64,000 bases of DNA, from positions 40,174 through 104,173 of the forward strand of contig FCOH02000021.1 in the NCBI GenBank assembly GCA_001544595.2. Direction: 5' to 3'. This DNA is from Caballeronia peredens. Lineage in GTDB: Bacteria > Pseudomonadota > Gammaproteobacteria > Burkholderiales > Burkholderiaceae. Made by a program: the position numbers and the translations under genes. Each line of letters begins with the position of its first letter. The first letter of the stretch is position 1. Shown here in pieces: positions 63,968 to 64,000 of the stretch. The notes beneath the pieces were generated by a model. That model worked only from the letters and a program-made list of their open reading frames with translations, had not been told where the DNA came from and did no database searches.

Positions 63968-64000
63968 CTCGTTTCTCTGCTGCTGATGCAGCGACGCAAG

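Overview
The window looks like a stretch of core chromosome from a high-GC betaproteobacterium of the Burkholderiaceae, most likely Paraburkholderia, Caballeronia or Burkholderia. The evidence is gene content and order: cytochrome c4/ResB/CcsB, a pilMN(OP)Q-aroK-aroB-dgt cluster, ugpBAEC with a phosphodiesterase, gltBD, a TPP-riboswitch thiamine operon, mla genes running into murA and a long his operon with an embedded marC, then tat, a Deg protease, petABC and sspAB. Genus is inferred from this order and from protein style; it cannot be fixed from the sequence alone. All recognised genes are intact, and no CRISPR array, prophage or intact insertion sequence was seen.

Layout. 1-8 kb: a diheme cytochrome c4, the System II cytochrome c maturation pair, and the periplasmic methionine sulfoxide reductase MsrPQ. 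6.3-10.8 kb: lysA and a small LptM-like lipoprotein on the minus strand, cyaY on the plus strand, then penicillin-binding protein 1A on the minus strand. 11-18.2 kb: a type IV pilus/DNA-uptake secretin operon in which PilO and PilP appear fused, followed by the shikimate genes aroK and aroB and a dNTPase. 18.3-23.3 kb: a glycerol-3-phosphate ABC importer with a glycerophosphodiesterase. 23.3-25.6 kb: a DUF883 membrane protein, an OmpW-type porin, and a RAYT-like protein that has lost its catalytic residues.

25.6-35.5 kb: glutamate synthase gltBD, then a lower-GC two-gene minus-strand insertion (a DUF1828/DUF1829 protein and an unrecognised partner), then an SbmA/YddA-like ABC exporter. 35.6-39.2 kb: a TPP riboswitch ahead of thiO-thiS-thiG-thiE. 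39.3-57.4 kb: one long run of plus-strand genes, many overlapping at ATGA or GTGA: mlaFEDACB, an ABC-2 exporter, bolA, murA, hisGDCB-marC-hisHAFIE, a DUF4870 protein, hinT and tatABC. A strong bidirectional terminator closes it. 57.5-64 kb: a DegS/DegQ-type protease on the minus strand, a Nif3-like protein, the cytochrome bc1 complex petABC, sspAB, tRNA-Thr, and a near-consensus promoter at the right edge that may drive an rRNA operon lying outside the window.

The most unusual items are the catalytically degenerate RAYT beside gltB, the DUF1828/1829 two-gene cassette, the PilO-PilP fusion, the long N-terminal extension of ThiE, and several hairpins placed between genes of the same operon (ugpB/ugpA, gltB/gltD, mlaA/mlaC, hisD/hisC) where they could set relative expression. 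No clearly new multi-gene system was identified; the DUF1828 cassette is the best candidate for undescribed function.
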